From: Streptomyces zinciresistens K42
Lineage (GTDB): Bacteria; Actinomycetota; Actinomycetes; Streptomycetales; Streptomycetaceae
DNA: 64,000 nt
Assembly: GCF_000225525.1 (NCBI RefSeq)
Contig: NZ_AGBF01000008.1
Coordinates: 1 to 64,000, forward strand
Reading direction: 5' to 3'
Both the position numbers and the translations under genes were made by a program. The notes under the pieces are model-generated. The model saw nothing but the letters and a program-made list of their open reading frames with translations, was not told the DNA's origin and made no database searches. Numbering within the stretch: position 1 is the first letter of the stretch; the number at the start of each line of letters is the position of its first letter. Below, piece after piece: positions 14,645-23,363 of the stretch.

Positions 14645-15850
14645 TCAGCCCGCTCTGAGGGCCATCGTCATCGCCTCCACCGCCAGCAGCGGCGCCACGT
14701 TCCTGTCCAGGGCGTCGCGGCAGGCGGCGATCGCCTCGACGCGGCGGAGCGTGGCCTCCGGGGAGCTGTCGCGGGCCAGTTGCTGCAGCGCGTCCTCGGC
14801 GTCGGTGTTGGCGAGGGCCACGCGGGAGCCGAGCTGGAGGGCCAGGACGTCGCGGTAGAAGGCGGTGAGGTCGGTCAGGGCAACGTCGAGGCTGTCGCGC
14901 TGGGTGCGCGTGCGGCGCCGCTTCTGCTTGTCCTCCAGGTCCTTCATCACCCCGGCCGTGCCGCGCGGCATCCTGCCGCCCTGGGCCGCGCCGAGCGCCG
15001 CCTTCAGCTCCTCGGTCTCCTTGACGTCGACCTCCTCGGCGAGCTGCTTGGCGTCCTCGGCGGCGGCGTCCACGAGTTCCTGCGCGGCTCTGAGGCAGGC
15101 ACCGATCTCACCGAGGCGCAGCGGCAGCTTCAGGACGGCGGCCCTGCGCTCGCGCGCGCTCGGGTCGGTGGCCAGCCGGCGGGCCCGGTCGACATGGCCC
15201 TGCGTGGCGCGGGCCGCCGCGGCGGCGACGGCGGGCTCGACGCCCTCGCGCCGGACGAGCATGTCGGCCACGGCGTCCACCGAGGGCGTGCTCAGGTTCA
15301 GATGGCGGCAGCGGGAGCGGATGGTGGGCAGGACGTCCTCGACGGAGGGCGCGCACAGCAGCCACACCGTGCGGGGGGCGGGCTCCTCGACGGCCTTCAG
15401 CACGGCGTTGGCGGACTTCTCGTTCAGCCGCTCGGCGTCCTCGACGAGGATGATCTGCCAGCGGCCGGTCGCCGGCGAGGTGAAGGACTTGCGGACGGTG
15501 TCGCGCATGTCGTCGGCGAGGATCTGGGTGCCGACTGCCGCCACGGTGGTCACGTCCGCGTGTGTGCCGATGAGCGCCGTGTGGCATCCGTCGCAGAAGC
15601 CGCATCCGGGCGAGCCGCCCAGCGCCCGGTCGGGGCTGACGCACTGCAGCGCGGCGGCGAAGGCCCGCGCCGCCTGGTTGCGCCCGGCGCCGGGCGGGCC
15701 GGTGAACAGCCACGCGTGGGTCATCTTCGACGCCTCGGGCGGCGGGGTGCCGGTGGCCGCGGCGGTGACCAGGGCGTCGGCGTCACGGGCGGCGGCGTCG
15801 AGCTGCTCGCCGACCCGCTCCTGCCCCACCAGGTCGTCCCACACGGTCAT
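14645..15850 (-). CDS. holB: DNA polymerase III subunit delta-prime (clamp-loader stator)
   Basis: A 401-residue AAA+ protein starting MTVWDDLVGQERVGEQLDAA. The P-loop reads TGPPGAGRNQAARAFAAALQ: the Walker A lysine is replaced by Arg and Thr by Asn. A four-cysteine zinc module (CVSP...GCGFCDGC) follows, then LVEDAERLNEKSANAVLKAV in place of Walker B and the SRC motif (TIRSRCRHLNL). These fit delta-prime, the non-hydrolysing subunit of the clamp loader that helps open the beta ring; the degenerate P-loop is normal for a stator and not a sign of decay. Start ATG 15850 has a GAAAGGCGGGCG site upstream. It lies 307 bp downstream of the tmk fusion gene. Confidence 0.92.
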   Translation of the reverse strand: MTVWDDLVGQERVGEQLDAAARDADALVTAAATGTPPPEASKMTHAWLFTGPPGAGRNQAARAFAAALQCVSPDRALGGSPGCGFCDGCHTALIGTHADVTTVAAVGTQILADDMRDTVRKSFTSPATGRWQIILVEDAERLNEKSANAVLKAVEEPAPRTVWLLCAPSVEDVLPTIRSRCRHLNLSTPSVDAVADMLVRREGVEPAVAAAAARATQGHVDRARRLATDPSARERRAAVLKLPLRLGEIGACLRAAQELVDAAAEDAKQLAEEVDVKETEELKAALGAAQGGRMPRGTAGVMKDLEDKQKRRRTRTQRDSLDVALTDLTAFYRDVLALQLGSRVALANTDAEDALQQLARDSSPEATLRRVEAIAACRDALDRNVAPLLAVEAMTMALRAG

Positions 15851-16157
15851 GGGCCACGCCCGCCTTTCGTCACGTCTCGCGCTACGGGGTCCATTGTGCG
15901 GGGCGGCACTGACAACGCCGGTGTCCCGGGCCCGGCCGCCCTCTCGCGGGAGCGGGCCCCGACCCCGGCGCACCCGGTCTCAGCGCGGCCGGCCTCCGGC
16001 ACCCTCGCGGAAGCACGCAACCCTTCGGTGCGCCCGGTCTCGACGCCGTCGACCTCGCGGGAGGCCACCGATCCCGGGGCGCCCGGCCGCAGCCGCGCCG
16101 ACCGCGCCCGCCTCCGCGGACCGCGCGGAAGCACGCCGCTCCCGCGCGGGCCCGGTC

Positions 16158-19100
16158 TCAGCGTCGCCGACCCCGCGCGCGTCCGCCGCTCCCGCCGTCC
16201 TCGTCGCGGGCGTCGTCGTGCGGGCCGAGCAGTTCGTCCGCCAGGGTCGGCAGATCGTCCAGCGGCGTCTTTTCCGCCCAGTCGGGACGGGACCTGCGGC
16301 GGGGCGCGCCGGTCTCGTCGAGCTGCGGCATCTCGCGCGTACGGTCGTCCCCGCGCGCGTGTCCCGGCGGGGTCCCGTCCGCGGGCTCCTCCCCGGACAC
16401 CGGCGCGACGGGCGGCAGTACGGCCGTCTCCTCCGCGGCGCTCGGCGGAACCGGCGGCAGCACGGCCGTCTCGTCCGCCGCGCCCGCCGGGGCCGGCGGC
16501 TGGGGCAGCTGGGTCGTCACCTCGGCGTCGGACGCGTCGCCGCCCCGGCCCGCGGCGCGGTCACGGGCACCGGCACGGCCGCCGTCACCGTCGTCCGAGG
16601 GCGCGCGGTCCGCCGCGCGCGGGTCCTCGTCGCGCACCGGGCGCAGCACGGCCGTGTCGTCCGAGGCCCGGTTCGCGGCCTGCTCCGGCGTCACCACGGG
16701 CGTGGGCACCGTGGCAGCCTCCCGGAAGGAGCCGCCCTGTGCGCTCTTCGGCTTCGGGCCCGCCTCCGCGGCGGCCGCGGCCTGCTCCGCGAGGCGGCGC
16801 GCCTCCTCGGCGCGCAGCAGGGCCTCCTCCGCCTTGCGCTGCTTCTCCAGGCGGCGTTCCTCAGCTTCGGCGCGGATGCGCGCCTCCTCCTCGGCCTGCT
16901 TGCGGCGCCGGTCCTCCTCCGCCTTGCGGCGGGCCTCCTCCTCGGCCCTGACCTTCTCCTCGGCGAGGAGCCGCTTCCGCTCCTCCTCGGCCCGGCGGCT
17001 GGCTTCCTCGGCCCGCTGCCGGGCCTCCTCCGCCTGCCGCTCGGCCTCGCGGCGCTGCGCCTCCTCCAGCTCGCGCTGCTTGCGCTCCTCCTCCTCGGCG
17101 CGCAGCCGGGCCAGCTGCTCCTGGCGCTCGCGCTCCAGGCGCTCCTCCTCGGCCTTGCGGGCGGCCTCCTCCTCGGCCTTGCGCCTGGCCTCCTCCTCGG
17201 CCTTGCGGCGCGCTTCCTCCCGCGCGCGGATCTCCGCCTCGGACAGCGGCAGCAACTGGTCGAGCCGGTGGCGGACGACCGTGGTCACGGCCTCGGCCTC
17301 CTGGCCCGCGTCCACCACCAGATAGCGGCCCGGGTCGGCCGCGGCCAGCGTCAGGAAGCCGGAGCGCACACGCGCGTGGAACTCCGCCGGCTCCGACTCC
17401 AGCCGGTCCGGCGCCTCGGTGAACCGCTCGCGGGCGATGTCCGGCGCGACGTCCAGGAGCACCGTCAGATGCGGGGCGAGCCCGTTGGTCGCCCAGCGGT
17501 TGATGCGGGCGATCTCGGTCGGCGACAGGTCGCGGCCCGCGCCCTGGTAGGCGACCGAGGAGTCGACGTAGCGGTCCGAGATCACGACCGCGCCCCGCTC
17601 CAGGGCGGGCCGCACCACGGTGTCGACGTGCTCGGCGCGGTCGGCCGCGTACAGCAGGGCCTCCGCGCGGTGGGACAGCCCGGCGCTCGACACGTCCAGG
17701 AGGATCGACCGCAGCCGCTTGCCGACCGGGGTCGCGCCCGGCTCGCGGGTGAGGACCACTTCGTGGCCCTTGCCGCGGATCCACTCGGCGAGCGCCTCGG
17801 CCTGGGTCGACTTCCCGGCGCCGTCGCCGCCCTCCAGGGCGATGAAGAAACCGGTCTCCGCGGGCACCTGCTCGGGGTCGTCCCCGCCGAGGACGGCGTC
17901 CCGCAGGTCCTTGCGCAGCGGCACCCCGGAGCGGTCGTCGACCTTGGCCAGCACCAGCACGGCCACCGGCAGCAGCAGCGCCCCGGCCAGCATCAGCGTG
18001 AACGCGGCGCCGCCGTGCGCGAAGACGAACTTGCCGCTCTCCAGGCGGTGCGGCCCGATGAGCGCGGCCACCAGCGGCGCGGCCACGGCGCACAGCGCGA
18101 CGCAGACCCGGACGACCGCGTACAGGTGCTCGGTGGTCCGGGGCCGGCGGGACTCCTCCGCCTCCTGGTCGATGAGGGTGTGCGCGGTGTTGGCGGACAT
18201 GCCGGCGCCCACGCCGGCCAGCGTGATGATCAGCAGCACGGTGGTGACGTCCGGGACCAGGCCCGCCGCGAGCAGGGCTACTCCGGTGAAGGCGATCGCG
18301 AGGGCCAGCAGCCGGCGCCGGGACAGGGCGGGCAGCACCGAGGGGGCCGTGCGGATGCCGACGGCGACTCCGCCGGTCAGGGCGAGCACCAGCAGGCCGT
18401 AGAGCACCGGGCCGCCGCCCAGGTCCTTGGCGTGCAGCACGGCCACGGCGACCGCGGCGGCCACCGCTCCGGCGACGGTGGCGCAGGCCAGGACGAGCAG
18501 CGTGATCACGCCGGTACGGCCCTTGTCGACGCCCGTGCCGGTCTTCGGGCGGCGCAGCCCCTCCAGCGGCGACCGCGCGCGCGGGGTGCGCGTGTCGGGC
18601 AGTTCCAGGAAGGTCATGAGGGACAGCGACGCGGCGAACAGGCCGGCGGCGACGTAGGACCCGAGGGCCGCCTGGTGCTGGTCGAACCAGTCGAGTCCGG
18701 TGCCCAGGACGTTGTTCAGCAGGGCGGCGGCGACGAGCACGGCGGCGGCCAGCGGGACCGAGACGAAGCTGGTGCGCAGCGACAGCCGCCGCAGGGCGTC
18801 CATGTGGTCCGGCAGCGGACGCACGGTGGCGCCCTCCGGCGGCGGGGGCGGCAGCAGCGCGGGCGCCGCGCTCTCCCGCGACACCGTCCAGAAGCGCTCG
18901 GCGACACCGGTCACGAAGACCGTGACCAGGAGGACCGCCAGGGCGCTGTCCGGTGTCCAGTCGATCCACAGGGGCGCCACGATCAGCAGGGCGACCCGCA
19001 GACCGTCGGCGCCGATCATGGTCCAGCGCCGGTCGAGCGGACCTTCCTGGGAGGTCAGCGAGGTGAGCGGGCCGAGCAGGACGGCCCCGAAGAGCAATGT

Positions 19101-19376
19101 GGCCAGGACGCGTACCCCGAAGACGGTCGCCACCGCGAACGCCGCGCCCCGGTAGCCCCCGCCGAACGACCCCTCGGAGATCGCCGTCTGAAGGGCCAGC
19201 AGGACCAGGACCAGCAGGGCGAGGATGTCGCCGACACCCCCCACCAGCTGCGCGCTCCACAGCCGCTTGAGCTGAGGTCGTCGCAACAGGGCGCGCACGG
19301 CGCGCTCCCGGGAGTCCGCGACAAGGGCGTCGTCGGGGGCCGTGGGGTGGGCCGTCGGCTGCTCGGCTCGCGTCAT
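16158..19376 (-). CDS. tmk: MFS-like membrane protein fused to dTMP kinase and a long coiled-coil tail
   Basis: A 1072-residue protein with three parts. Residues 1 to about 500 form a transporter-like bundle (about 12 hydrophobic segments, e.g. LLALLVLVLLALQT). Residues about 508-700 are a complete thymidylate kinase: P-loop EGGDGAGKSTQAEALAEW, then VLTREPGATPVGKRLRS, DRYVDSSVAYQGAGRD near residue 600, and LLDVAPDIARERF. Residues about 714-865 are almost pure Glu/Arg/Ala/Lys heptads (RKAEEEARRKAEEEAARKAE), a long charged helix, followed by an acidic, Pro-rich tail. dTMP kinase makes dTDP for DNA synthesis. Streptomyces orthologues have the same MFS fusion, so it is not an assembly fault, but what the membrane part does is unknown. 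It is the only dTMP kinase in view. Confidence 0.9.
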   Translation of the reverse strand: MTRAEQPTAHPTAPDDALVADSRERAVRALLRRPQLKRLWSAQLVGGVGDILALLVLVLLALQTAISEGSFGGGYRGAAFAVATVFGVRVLATLLFGAVLLGPLTSLTSQEGPLDRRWTMIGADGLRVALLIVAPLWIDWTPDSALAVLLVTVFVTGVAERFWTVSRESAAPALLPPPPPEGATVRPLPDHMDALRRLSLRTSFVSVPLAAAVLVAAALLNNVLGTGLDWFDQHQAALGSYVAAGLFAASLSLMTFLELPDTRTPRARSPLEGLRRPKTGTGVDKGRTGVITLLVLACATVAGAVAAAVAVAVLHAKDLGGGPVLYGLLVLALTGGVAVGIRTAPSVLPALSRRRLLALAIAFTGVALLAAGLVPDVTTVLLIITLAGVGAGMSANTAHTLIDQEAEESRRPRTTEHLYAVVRVCVALCAVAAPLVAALIGPHRLESGKFVFAHGGAAFTLMLAGALLLPVAVLVLAKVDDRSGVPLRKDLRDAVLGGDDPEQVPAETGFFIALEGGDGAGKSTQAEALAEWIRGKGHEVVLTREPGATPVGKRLRSILLDVSSAGLSHRAEALLYAADRAEHVDTVVRPALERGAVVISDRYVDSSVAYQGAGRDLSPTEIARINRWATNGLAPHLTVLLDVAPDIARERFTEAPDRLESEPAEFHARVRSGFLTLAAADPGRYLVVDAGQEAEAVTTVVRHRLDQLLPLSEAEIRAREEARRKAEEEARRKAEEEAARKAEEERLERERQEQLARLRAEEEERKQRELEEAQRREAERQAEEARQRAEEASRRAEEERKRLLAEEKVRAEEEARRKAEEDRRRKQAEEEARIRAEAEERRLEKQRKAEEALLRAEEARRLAEQAAAAAEAGPKPKSAQGGSFREAATVPTPVVTPEQAANRASDDTAVLRPVRDEDPRAADRAPSDDGDGGRAGARDRAAGRGGDASDAEVTTQLPQPPAPAGAADETAVLPPVPPSAAEETAVLPPVAPVSGEEPADGTPPGHARGDDRTREMPQLDETGAPRRRSRPDWAEKTPLDDLPTLADELLGPHDDARDEDGGSGGRARGRRR

Positions 19377-19573
19377 GCTTTCAGCCTATCGGGACGCACC
19401 GACAGCCCGGCGCATGCGGCCGAACGTACGCCCGCCCCGACACCAAACTGATGCCGGGGCGTTCGTTCTGCGAAGCCGACGTGAAGACCCGCGCCCCCGG
19501 CGTGCCCTCAACCGGCCGCCGGAGCACCCGGGTTGCGGCGCGGACCGGCCGGACGGCGCGCGGTCCGGCCGGC

Positions 19574-22417
19574 TCAGCCCTCCGCGGAGGAGTTCGAGGC
19601 GGACGCCTTCTTCGTGGCGGTCGTCTTCTTGGCGGCCGTCGTGGTCTTCTTGGCAGCGGTCGTCGTCTTCGCCGCGGTCTTCTTGGCGGCCGTCTTCTTG
19701 GCCGGGGCGGCCTTCTTGGCGGTCGTCTTCTTCGCGGCGGACTTCTTGGCCGTCTTCTTGGCGGGCGCCTTCGCGCGCTTCTCCGCGAGCAGTTCGAAGC
19801 CGCGCTCGGGCGTGATCTCCTCGACGCTGTCCCCGGAGCGCAGGGTCGCGTTGGTCTCGCCGTCGGTGACGTACGGTCCGAAGCGGCCGTCCTTGACCAC
19901 GACCGGCTTGCCGCTGACCGGGTCCTCGCCCAGCTCCTTCAGCGGCGGCTTGGCCGCGGCACGGCCACGCTGCTTGGGCTGGGCGTAGATCGCCAGCGCC
20001 TCCTCCAGCGTGATCGTGAACAGCTGGTCCTCGGACTGCAGCGAGCGCGAGTCCGTGCCCTTCTTCAGGTACGGGCCGTAGCGGCCGTTCTGCGCGGTGA
20101 TCTCCACGCCCTCGGCGTCGGTGCCCACGACCCGCGGCAGGGACATCAGCTTCAGCGCGTCCTGGAGCGTCACCGTGTCCAGCGCCATCGACTTGAACAG
20201 GGACGCCGTGCGCGGCTTGACCGCGTTCTTGCCGGTCTTCGGGGTGCCCTCGGGGAGCACCTCGGTGACGTACGGGCCGTAGCGGCCGTCCTTGGCGACG
20301 ATCGCGTGGCCGGTCTGCGGGTCGTTGCCCAGCTCGAAGTCGCCGCTCGGCTTGGCCAGCAGTTCCTCGGCCAGTTCGACGGACAGCTCGTCCGGGGCGA
20401 GGTCGTCGGGGATGTCCGCGCGCCGGTGCTGCTCGGTGTCCTTCTCGCCGCGCTCGATGTAGGGGCCGTAGCGGCCGACCCGCAGGACGATGCCTTCGCC
20501 GACCGGGAACGAGGACACCTCGCGCGCGTCGATCGCGCCCAGGTCGGTCACCAGCTCCTTGAGGCCGCCGAGGTGGTCGCCGTCGCCGTTGCCCGCCTCG
20601 GCCGCGCCGCCGTTGCCGGTGCCCTCGCCGAAGTAGAACCGCTTCAGCCACGGCACGGACCGGGCCTCGCCGCGCGCGATGCGGTCGAGGTCGTCCTCCA
20701 TCTTGGCGGTGAAGTCGTAGTCGACGAGCCGCCCGAAGTGCTTCTCCAGCAGGTTGACCACGGCGAAGGACAGGAAGGACGGCACGAGGGCCGTGCCCTT
20801 CTTGAAGACGTAGCCGCGGTCGAGGATCGTGCCGATGATCGACGCGTACGTCGAGGGGCGGCCGATCTCGCGCTCTTCGAGCTCCTTGACCAGGGACGCC
20901 TCGGTGTAGCGGGCCGGGGGCTTGGTCGCGTGCCCGTCGACCGTGATCTCCTCGGCGCTCAGCGCGTCGCCCTCGGCGACCTGGGGCAGCCGCCGCTCGC
21001 GGTCGTCCAGCTCGGCGTTCGGGTCGTCGGCGCCCTCGACGTACGCCTTGAGGAAGCCGTGGAAGGTGATCGTCTTGCCGGACGCGCTGAACTCCACGTC
21101 ACGGCCGTCGGCCGCGGTGCCGCCGATCTTCACGGTCACCGAGTTGCCGGTGGCGTCCTTCATCTGGGAGGCGACGGTCCGCTTCCAGATCAGCTCGTAG
21201 AGCCTGAACTGGTCGCCGGTCAGCCCGGTCTCGGCGGGCGTGCGGAAGCGGTCGCCGGAGGGGCGGATCGCCTCGTGCGCCTCCTGCGCGTTCTTGACCT
21301 TCCCGGCGTAGGTGCGCGGGGCGGGCGGCAGGTAGTCGGCGCCGTAGAGCTGCGTGACCTGGGCACGGGCCGCGGCGACGGCGGTGTCGCTGAGCGTCGT
21401 GGAGTCCGTGCGCATGTAGGTGATGTAGCCGTTCTCGTACAGCTTCTGCGCGACCTGCATCGTGGCCTTGGCGCCGAAACCGAGCTTGCGGCTCGCCTCC
21501 TGCTGCAACGTCGTCGTGCGGAACGGGGCGTACGGCGAGCGGCGGTACGGCTTGGACTCGACGGACCGCACCGCGAACCGGGTCCGCTCCAGCGCGGCGG
21601 CGAGCGCACGGGCGTTCGCCTCGTCGAGGTGGAGGATGTTCGCGCCCTTGAGCTGCCCGAGGGAGTCGAAGTCGCGGCCCTGCGCGACACGCCGGCCGTC
21701 GACGGACTGGAGGCGGGCGACCAGCGACGAGGGGTCCGACGGGTCCCCGGCGCGGCCGGTCGCGAAGGTGCCCGTCAGGTCCCAGTACTCGGCGGAGCGG
21801 AAGGCGATACGGTCGCGCTCGCGCTCCACCACGAGCCGGGTGGCGACGGACTGGACACGCCCGGCGGACAGCCGCGGCATGACCTTCTTCCACAGGACCG
21901 GCGAGACCTCGTAGCCGTAGAGGCGGTCGAGGATGCGGCGGGTCTCCTGGGCGTCGACCAGCCGCTGGTTGAGCTGGCGCGGGTTGGCCACGGCGGCCTG
22001 GATCGCGGACTTGGTGATCTCGTGGAAGACCATCCGCTTGACCGGGACCTTGGGCTTGAGGACTTCCTGGAGATGCCAGGCGATGGCCTCTCCCTCGCGG
22101 TCCTCGTCGGTGGCGAGATAGAGCTCGTCGGATTCCTTCAGCAGATCCTTGAGCTTCTTGACCTGGGCCTTCTTGTCGGCGTTGACGACATAGATCGGCT
22201 CGAAGTCGTGTTCGACGTCCACCCCGAGACGGCGGACCTCGCCGGTGTACTTCTCCGGCACCTCCGCGGCGCCGTTGGGGAGGTCGCGGATGTGCCCGAC
22301 GCTCGCCTCGACGACGTATCCGGGGCCGAGGTAGCCCTTGATCGTCTTCGCCTTGGCAGGCGACTCGACGATGACGAGTCGGCGGCCGCCCTGTGCGGTC
22401 TCGCTGGTCGGGGACAA
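19574..22417 (-). CDS. topA: DNA topoisomerase I (type IA)
   Basis: A 947-residue enzyme that relaxes negative supercoils. I chose the TTG at 22417 (MSPTSETAQGGRRLVIVESP) because a GGAGAGAAG ribosome-binding site precedes it and it matches known streptomycete TopA starts. The TOPRIM domain (RLVIVESPAKAKTIKGYLG, then DREGEAIAWHL) is followed by the catalytic tyrosine at about residue 334 in GYITYMRTDSTTLSD. Four C-terminal repeats with the pattern (I/V)xxxxGRYGPY follow. The last 60 residues are an almost uninterrupted Lys/Ala/Thr tail (KKTAKKSAAKKTTAKKAAPA), the histone-like tail that gives actinobacterial TopA its high processivity. It is single-copy and essential in the genus by family knowledge. 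Confidence 0.96.
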   Translation of the reverse strand: MSPTSETAQGGRRLVIVESPAKAKTIKGYLGPGYVVEASVGHIRDLPNGAAEVPEKYTGEVRRLGVDVEHDFEPIYVVNADKKAQVKKLKDLLKESDELYLATDEDREGEAIAWHLQEVLKPKVPVKRMVFHEITKSAIQAAVANPRQLNQRLVDAQETRRILDRLYGYEVSPVLWKKVMPRLSAGRVQSVATRLVVERERDRIAFRSAEYWDLTGTFATGRAGDPSDPSSLVARLQSVDGRRVAQGRDFDSLGQLKGANILHLDEANARALAAALERTRFAVRSVESKPYRRSPYAPFRTTTLQQEASRKLGFGAKATMQVAQKLYENGYITYMRTDSTTLSDTAVAAARAQVTQLYGADYLPPAPRTYAGKVKNAQEAHEAIRPSGDRFRTPAETGLTGDQFRLYELIWKRTVASQMKDATGNSVTVKIGGTAADGRDVEFSASGKTITFHGFLKAYVEGADDPNAELDDRERRLPQVAEGDALSAEEITVDGHATKPPARYTEASLVKELEEREIGRPSTYASIIGTILDRGYVFKKGTALVPSFLSFAVVNLLEKHFGRLVDYDFTAKMEDDLDRIARGEARSVPWLKRFYFGEGTGNGGAAEAGNGDGDHLGGLKELVTDLGAIDAREVSSFPVGEGIVLRVGRYGPYIERGEKDTEQHRRADIPDDLAPDELSVELAEELLAKPSGDFELGNDPQTGHAIVAKDGRYGPYVTEVLPEGTPKTGKNAVKPRTASLFKSMALDTVTLQDALKLMSLPRVVGTDAEGVEITAQNGRYGPYLKKGTDSRSLQSEDQLFTITLEEALAIYAQPKQRGRAAAKPPLKELGEDPVSGKPVVVKDGRFGPYVTDGETNATLRSGDSVEEITPERGFELLAEKRAKAPAKKTAKKSAAKKTTAKKAAPAKKTAAKKTAAKTTTAAKKTTTAAKKTTATKKASASNSSAEG

Positions 22418-22645
22418 CTTCGCTCTTCTCTCCGGTCGACGCCCGGACCCGGGGTCCGGTGGTGGTGACGCTGCGGAGTGTGACGGTACATCCCGCCCCG
22501 TTGTCAAACGGGAAAAGCCCGCAACGGCCACTCGAACGGTAACCCGACTTCCGCCATTCCTGCCGCCCGGAGTGCCCACCGGCCTTTTGGAGCCTTTCCG
22601 GAAGGAGGGCCCTCAATTGTCGGCCGCGCAGCTCACGCGGCGTTC

Positions 22646-22843
22646 TCAGAGGCGGGTGAGGCACCACGCGCCGAGGATCAGGGCGATCACCGAGGCGAGG
22701 CCCGCGAGCGTCGCCGATGCGACGGGGTTCACACCGTGGGCGACCGGCCGGCGCTGCCGCACCCGGGCCGCCGTCCACAGCAGCAGCGCGCCTCCGAACA
22801 GGGCGAACACGACGCCGGCGTAGATCGCCGGTCCCCTCTCCAT
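22646..22843 (-). CDS. Small membrane protein with two transmembrane helices
   Basis: A 65-residue protein, MERGPAIYAGVVFALFGGAL then LLWTAARVRQRRPVAHGVNP, ending VASATLAGLASVIALILGAW and CLTRL. There are two hydrophobic helices flanking a short basic loop, so an inner-membrane hairpin is likely. Start ATG 22843 has a GAAGAGGGGCG site. I do not recognise a family; similar small proteins occur upstream of topA in related genomes. It lies 229 bp from the topA start, with no sign of operon overlap. Confidence 0.7.
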   Translation of the reverse strand: MERGPAIYAGVVFALFGGALLLWTAARVRQRRPVAHGVNPVASATLAGLASVIALILGAWCLTRL

Positions 22844-23363
22844 GGTTGCGGTCGCCCCTCTTCTCCCGTGCGCTCATGACCAGCCCGGCGAGACTGGCAC
22901 GCGCGGGCGGCGGCCGGGCGAACCCGAGGTGAACGCGGGCCCGGCGGAGCCGTGGACTCTCGGGGCGGTCCGCCCCGCGCAGGGCGTGCGCCGGCGGATG
23001 CGGGTACGGCACGGGACCGGCAAAGGCGCCGTCCGCCCACGCGCCTCTCGCGCCGCGCCCCCGCGGGATCGCGGCACGGCACGTCGCGGGGGACCGAGAC
23101 CGGCCACGGGGTTGGCCGGAATGCACGGCCTCGGAGCCCGCCCTCCCGGAGTCCGCGCTCCCGGAGCCCGCGGCTTCCGCAGCACGTGGCACGGAAACCG
23201 CGGGCTCCCGCAATCCACAGCCTGTGGACGACGCGCGGACGCGGACGTCTGGACACCCGGACACCCGGACACCCGGACACCCGGACACCCGGACATCGGG
23301 CGAACGACTCCGGACAGCGCGGGCGTCACGACATCGCGCGAGCGCTACGGCATCGCGCAGGCG
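22844..23363. other. 520-bp non-coding stretch with an octanucleotide repeat
   Basis: No frame here has convincing coding character on either strand. It contains the tandem octamer at 23251-23298 and a short inverted repeat GTCCACAGGCTGTGGAT-like at about 23213-23229 that partly resembles a pair of DnaA half-boxes. Confidence 0.5.
23251..23298. repeat. Tandem repeat of octamer ACACCCGG
   Basis: Five to six perfect ACACCCGG units followed by a degenerate copy (ACATCGGG). There are no spacers and no palindromic dyad, so it is a simple satellite and a likely strain-variable locus. Confidence 0.9.

Noticed and set aside
15660..15700. Loss of the P-loop lysine in delta-prime as a gene defect
   Set aside because: Delta-prime is the non-catalytic stator of the clamp loader and commonly lacks a functional P-loop; the rest of the protein is intact.
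14865..19451. A 1528-codon plus-strand open frame opposite the delta-prime and tmk genes
   Set aside because: It is a mirror of the minus-strand genes: high GC at third positions removes stop codons from the complementary frame. The translation has no motifs and the minus strand carries complete conserved domains.
23251..23298. Repeat array considered as CRISPR
   Set aside because: Units are contiguous 8-mers without spacers or dyad symmetry and no cas gene is nearby; the same holds for the arrays at 32294 and 56699.
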